Assembly: GCA_020061125.1 (NCBI GenBank) | Contig: JAGUYV010000084.1 | Span: forward strand, 1 to 8,207 | DNA: 8,207 nt | DNA from: a bacterium | GTDB taxonomy: Bacteria > UBP15 > UBA6099 > DSWB01 | Reading direction: 5' to 3' | Shown here: one piece after another, positions 6,797 through 8,207 of the stretch | Numbering within the stretch: position 1 is the stretch's first letter | Layout: each line of letters opens with the position of its first letter | Notes under the pieces: generated by a model | What the model saw: only the letters and a program-made list of their open reading frames with translations | Told to the model about the DNA's origin: nothing | Database searches by the model: none | Translations under genes and position numbers: made by a program

Positions 6797-8207
6797 TCAG
6801 CGCGACTTGCTGATGAAGTCCATGATAAAGTTGTTGGATTCCTTGTACCAGTGGAAGTTCATGGTGCTGCCGTAGAAGTCGTAGTACATGTGATAGATGC
6901 TGGAAGAGAAGTGGCCGGTTTCGAGGTCATAGGTGGCGGTTGTGGCGAAACGCACCTTTTTGCTCAAGGCGTAGTTGAGCGTACCCTGAATGCTGCTGAA
7001 TTCGCCGCTGGCAATGTTGTAAGAGGACGACAGCCGGGTACTCCATTTGAGGCCCGGGCCGAAACTGAACGAGGTGGTCACATACTGCGCGGTGCGCATG
7101 TCCGTGGAGTCGCTCTGGTCCTGGCTGTAACGGTAGGTTGTCGAGAACATGCTGGTTTTGCCGAAGCGGTAGTTGTAGCTTACATTGGCGGCCATGTTGC
7201 TGCGGCTGTCGCCGTCGGCGTTCATGCCGAAGCCCCCGCCCATGCTGGCGCTGACGCTGCCTTTCGGCCCCACGGACCAGCCCGACCTGTTGAGGCTCAC
7301 GCCCGCGAAAGCGCTGGTCTGGGGTTCGCCGTACTGGTAATCCGAATATCCGAGGCTGTAGTACATGCTGTGGCTCAATTTGCGCCCTTTCCCGTGGTAC
7401 TTGACCGGAGGGTTGAGGGAAAAATTGGATGAGAGCATCCCGTAACCGGTCTTGTGGTTCCAGGCGCCCTGCACATAGCCCATGAAGCTGCTGCGACCCA
7501 TGCGGCCGTTGATGGTGTAGTTGAGGTTTTCCTGCCCCTGGGCGTCGTAGCGCAGATTGAGGCTGTGGGATTTCATGCTGCGGGTGAAACGGTTGAGGGT
7601 CAGGTTCATGGCGCCGGACTGCGTGCCGATGCCGTCCATGCTGAACAGAGCGTTGGTGCGCTTGCCGAGAGAGAACTGCTGATCCACGCCCACGCCGAAA
7701 TGCCGGGGGCCTGCATCTTTGTAGGTCACATTGAAGAAGCCCTTGTTGTCTTTTCTTTCGCTGTAGCGCACGGCCACGCCGAGCGAGAAATTCTCATTGC
7801 TGCTGTATTTGACATTGCGCAGGCGCCAGTTGCCGGGCGTGACCTTGCCTGTGTCGTTGGTGTAGTAGGGCAGGGTCAGAGCTTTGCCGTCCTTGATGTA
7901 AACGCTAGCGGACCATGCTTCGTACTTGTCGCCCGGGGACATGCGCATTTTGCGCGCGGACACGCTGGTGAGCGGCTCGTCGAACTCGCCCTCCATGAAC
8001 TCGCCCTTGCGCAGTTTGGGCAGGGGCGCGCTTTCATCGAGCGCCGCGCCCTGGAACCAGTAGCGCTGCACCTGCCCCGTGGTTTGCAGCAGCATGCCCT
8101 GGATATATTCGAGGTCCATTTGCAGCAGGTCGCCGTGCAGCACTCTGCGGGAGCCGGACTGCGCGCCTTCGGCTTCATCGCGCAGGGCTTCGGCTTCTTC
8201 GGCGGTC
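6797..8207 (-). CDS. LptD-like outer-membrane beta-barrel protein, C-terminal 469 residues (5' end beyond window)
   Basis: The frame is open to the right edge, so the true start is outside the window. The first visible residues are acidic and Ala-rich ([16 protein letters not shown]). There follows a segment resembling the end of the periplasmic OstA/LptA-like domain of Lpt[16 protein letters not shown] (83-97), then [15 protein letters not shown] (101-115), comparable to the family's pattern of an internal strand followed by LPY. From about residue 125 on, the sequence is a run of amphipathic strands rich in Tyr, Ser, Asn and Gly, for example [10 protein letters not shown] and [11 protein letters not shown]. 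That is typical of a large beta-barrel. It ends [11 protein letters not shown], with no aromatic last residue. There is no cysteine in the visible part, although E. coli LptD needs disulfides. If it is LptD, it delivers LPS to the cell surface. The outer-membrane barrel call is firm; the LptD call is tentative, and a barrel of other function is possible. It heads the visible part of the glyQ-cimA run. Confidence 0.6.
   Translation of the reverse strand, partial: TAEEAEALRDEAEGAQSGSRRVLHGDLLQMDLEYIQGMLLQTTGQVQRYWFQGAALDESAPLPKLRKGEFMEGEFDEPLTSVSARKMRMSPGDKYEAWSASVYIKDGKALTLPYYTNDTGKVTPGNWRLRNVKYSSNENFSLGVAVRYSERKDNKGFFNVTYKDAGPRHFGVGVDQQFSLGKRTNALFSMDGIGTQSGAMNLTLNRFTRSMKSHSLNLRYDAQGQENLNYTINGRMGRSSFMGYVQGAWNHKTGYGMLSSNFSLNPPVKYHGKGRKLSHSMYYSLGYSDYQYGEPQTSAFAGVSLNRSGWSVGPKGSVSASMGGGFGMNADGDSRSNMAANVSYNYRFGKTSMFSTTYRYSQDQSDSTDMRTAQYVTTSFSFGPGLKWSTRLSSSYNIASGEFSSIQGTLNYALSKKVRFATTATYDLETGHFSSSIYHMYYDFYGSTMNFHWYKESNNFIMDFISKSR

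Noticed and set aside
6100-6813. 237-codon plus-strand frame opposite glyQ
   Set aside because: It is antisense to a highly conserved tRNA synthetase gene. Long antisense frames are expected at this GC content.
6851-7432. 193-codon plus-strand frame opposite the barrel gene
   Set aside because: It is rich in Ala, Val, Gly and His, as expected of a reverse frame. The minus frame shows regular beta-strand periodicity and continues to the window edge.

Overview
The window is a GC-rich (roughly 60% by eye), gene-dense piece of bacterial chromosome from a diderm (LPS-bearing) bacterium. The diderm call rests on a lipid A-type acyltransferase (LpxL/HtrB family), an outer-membrane beta-barrel with LptD-like features, and a nucleotide-sugar reductase of the kind used for surface polysaccharides. 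The separate GlyQ subunit marks the bacterial alpha2beta2 type of glycyl-tRNA synthetase. The phylum cannot be fixed from this sequence. No RNA gene, CRISPR array, insertion sequence or phage gene was seen.

Layout. Positions 1-1134 (minus strand) hold a two-gene unit, transcribed right to left: a hexapeptide-repeat acetyltransferase, then an IlvD/Edd-family dehydratase that runs off the left edge. Positions 1135-1304 are a divergent control region with a good sigma70-like promoter on each strand and an 8-bp palindrome between them. Positions 1305-2150 (plus) encode a Tat-exported metallophosphoesterase. A 151-bp gap with a perfect 12-bp palindrome separates it from the LpxL/HtrB-like acyltransferase (2302-3243, plus). 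From 3279 to the right edge everything is on the minus strand: a partial LptD-like barrel, glyQ, an RMD/GMD-type GDP-sugar enzyme and cimA, transcribed in that order with gaps of 43, 16 and 48 bp. They are probably one operon whose promoter lies outside the window.

How the genes fit together. Two themes are interleaved. One is the cell envelope: lipid A acylation, LPS transport to the outer membrane (LptD-like), a GDP-6-deoxyhexose enzyme and possibly a sugar N-acetyltransferase. The other is amino-acid metabolism: CimA opens the pyruvate/citramalate route to isoleucine, and IlvD acts late in branched-chain synthesis, although this IlvD-like protein is atypical and might be a sugar-acid dehydratase. 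GlyQ stands without GlyS, which is its usual neighbour.

I did not find convincing evidence of an undescribed multi-gene system. The points most worth a second look are the isolated glyQ in an envelope-type operon, the cysteine-free LptD-like protein, the unusual Fe-S cysteine pattern of the IlvD-like protein, the hairpin in front of cimA, and the palindromes in the two plus-strand upstream regions.
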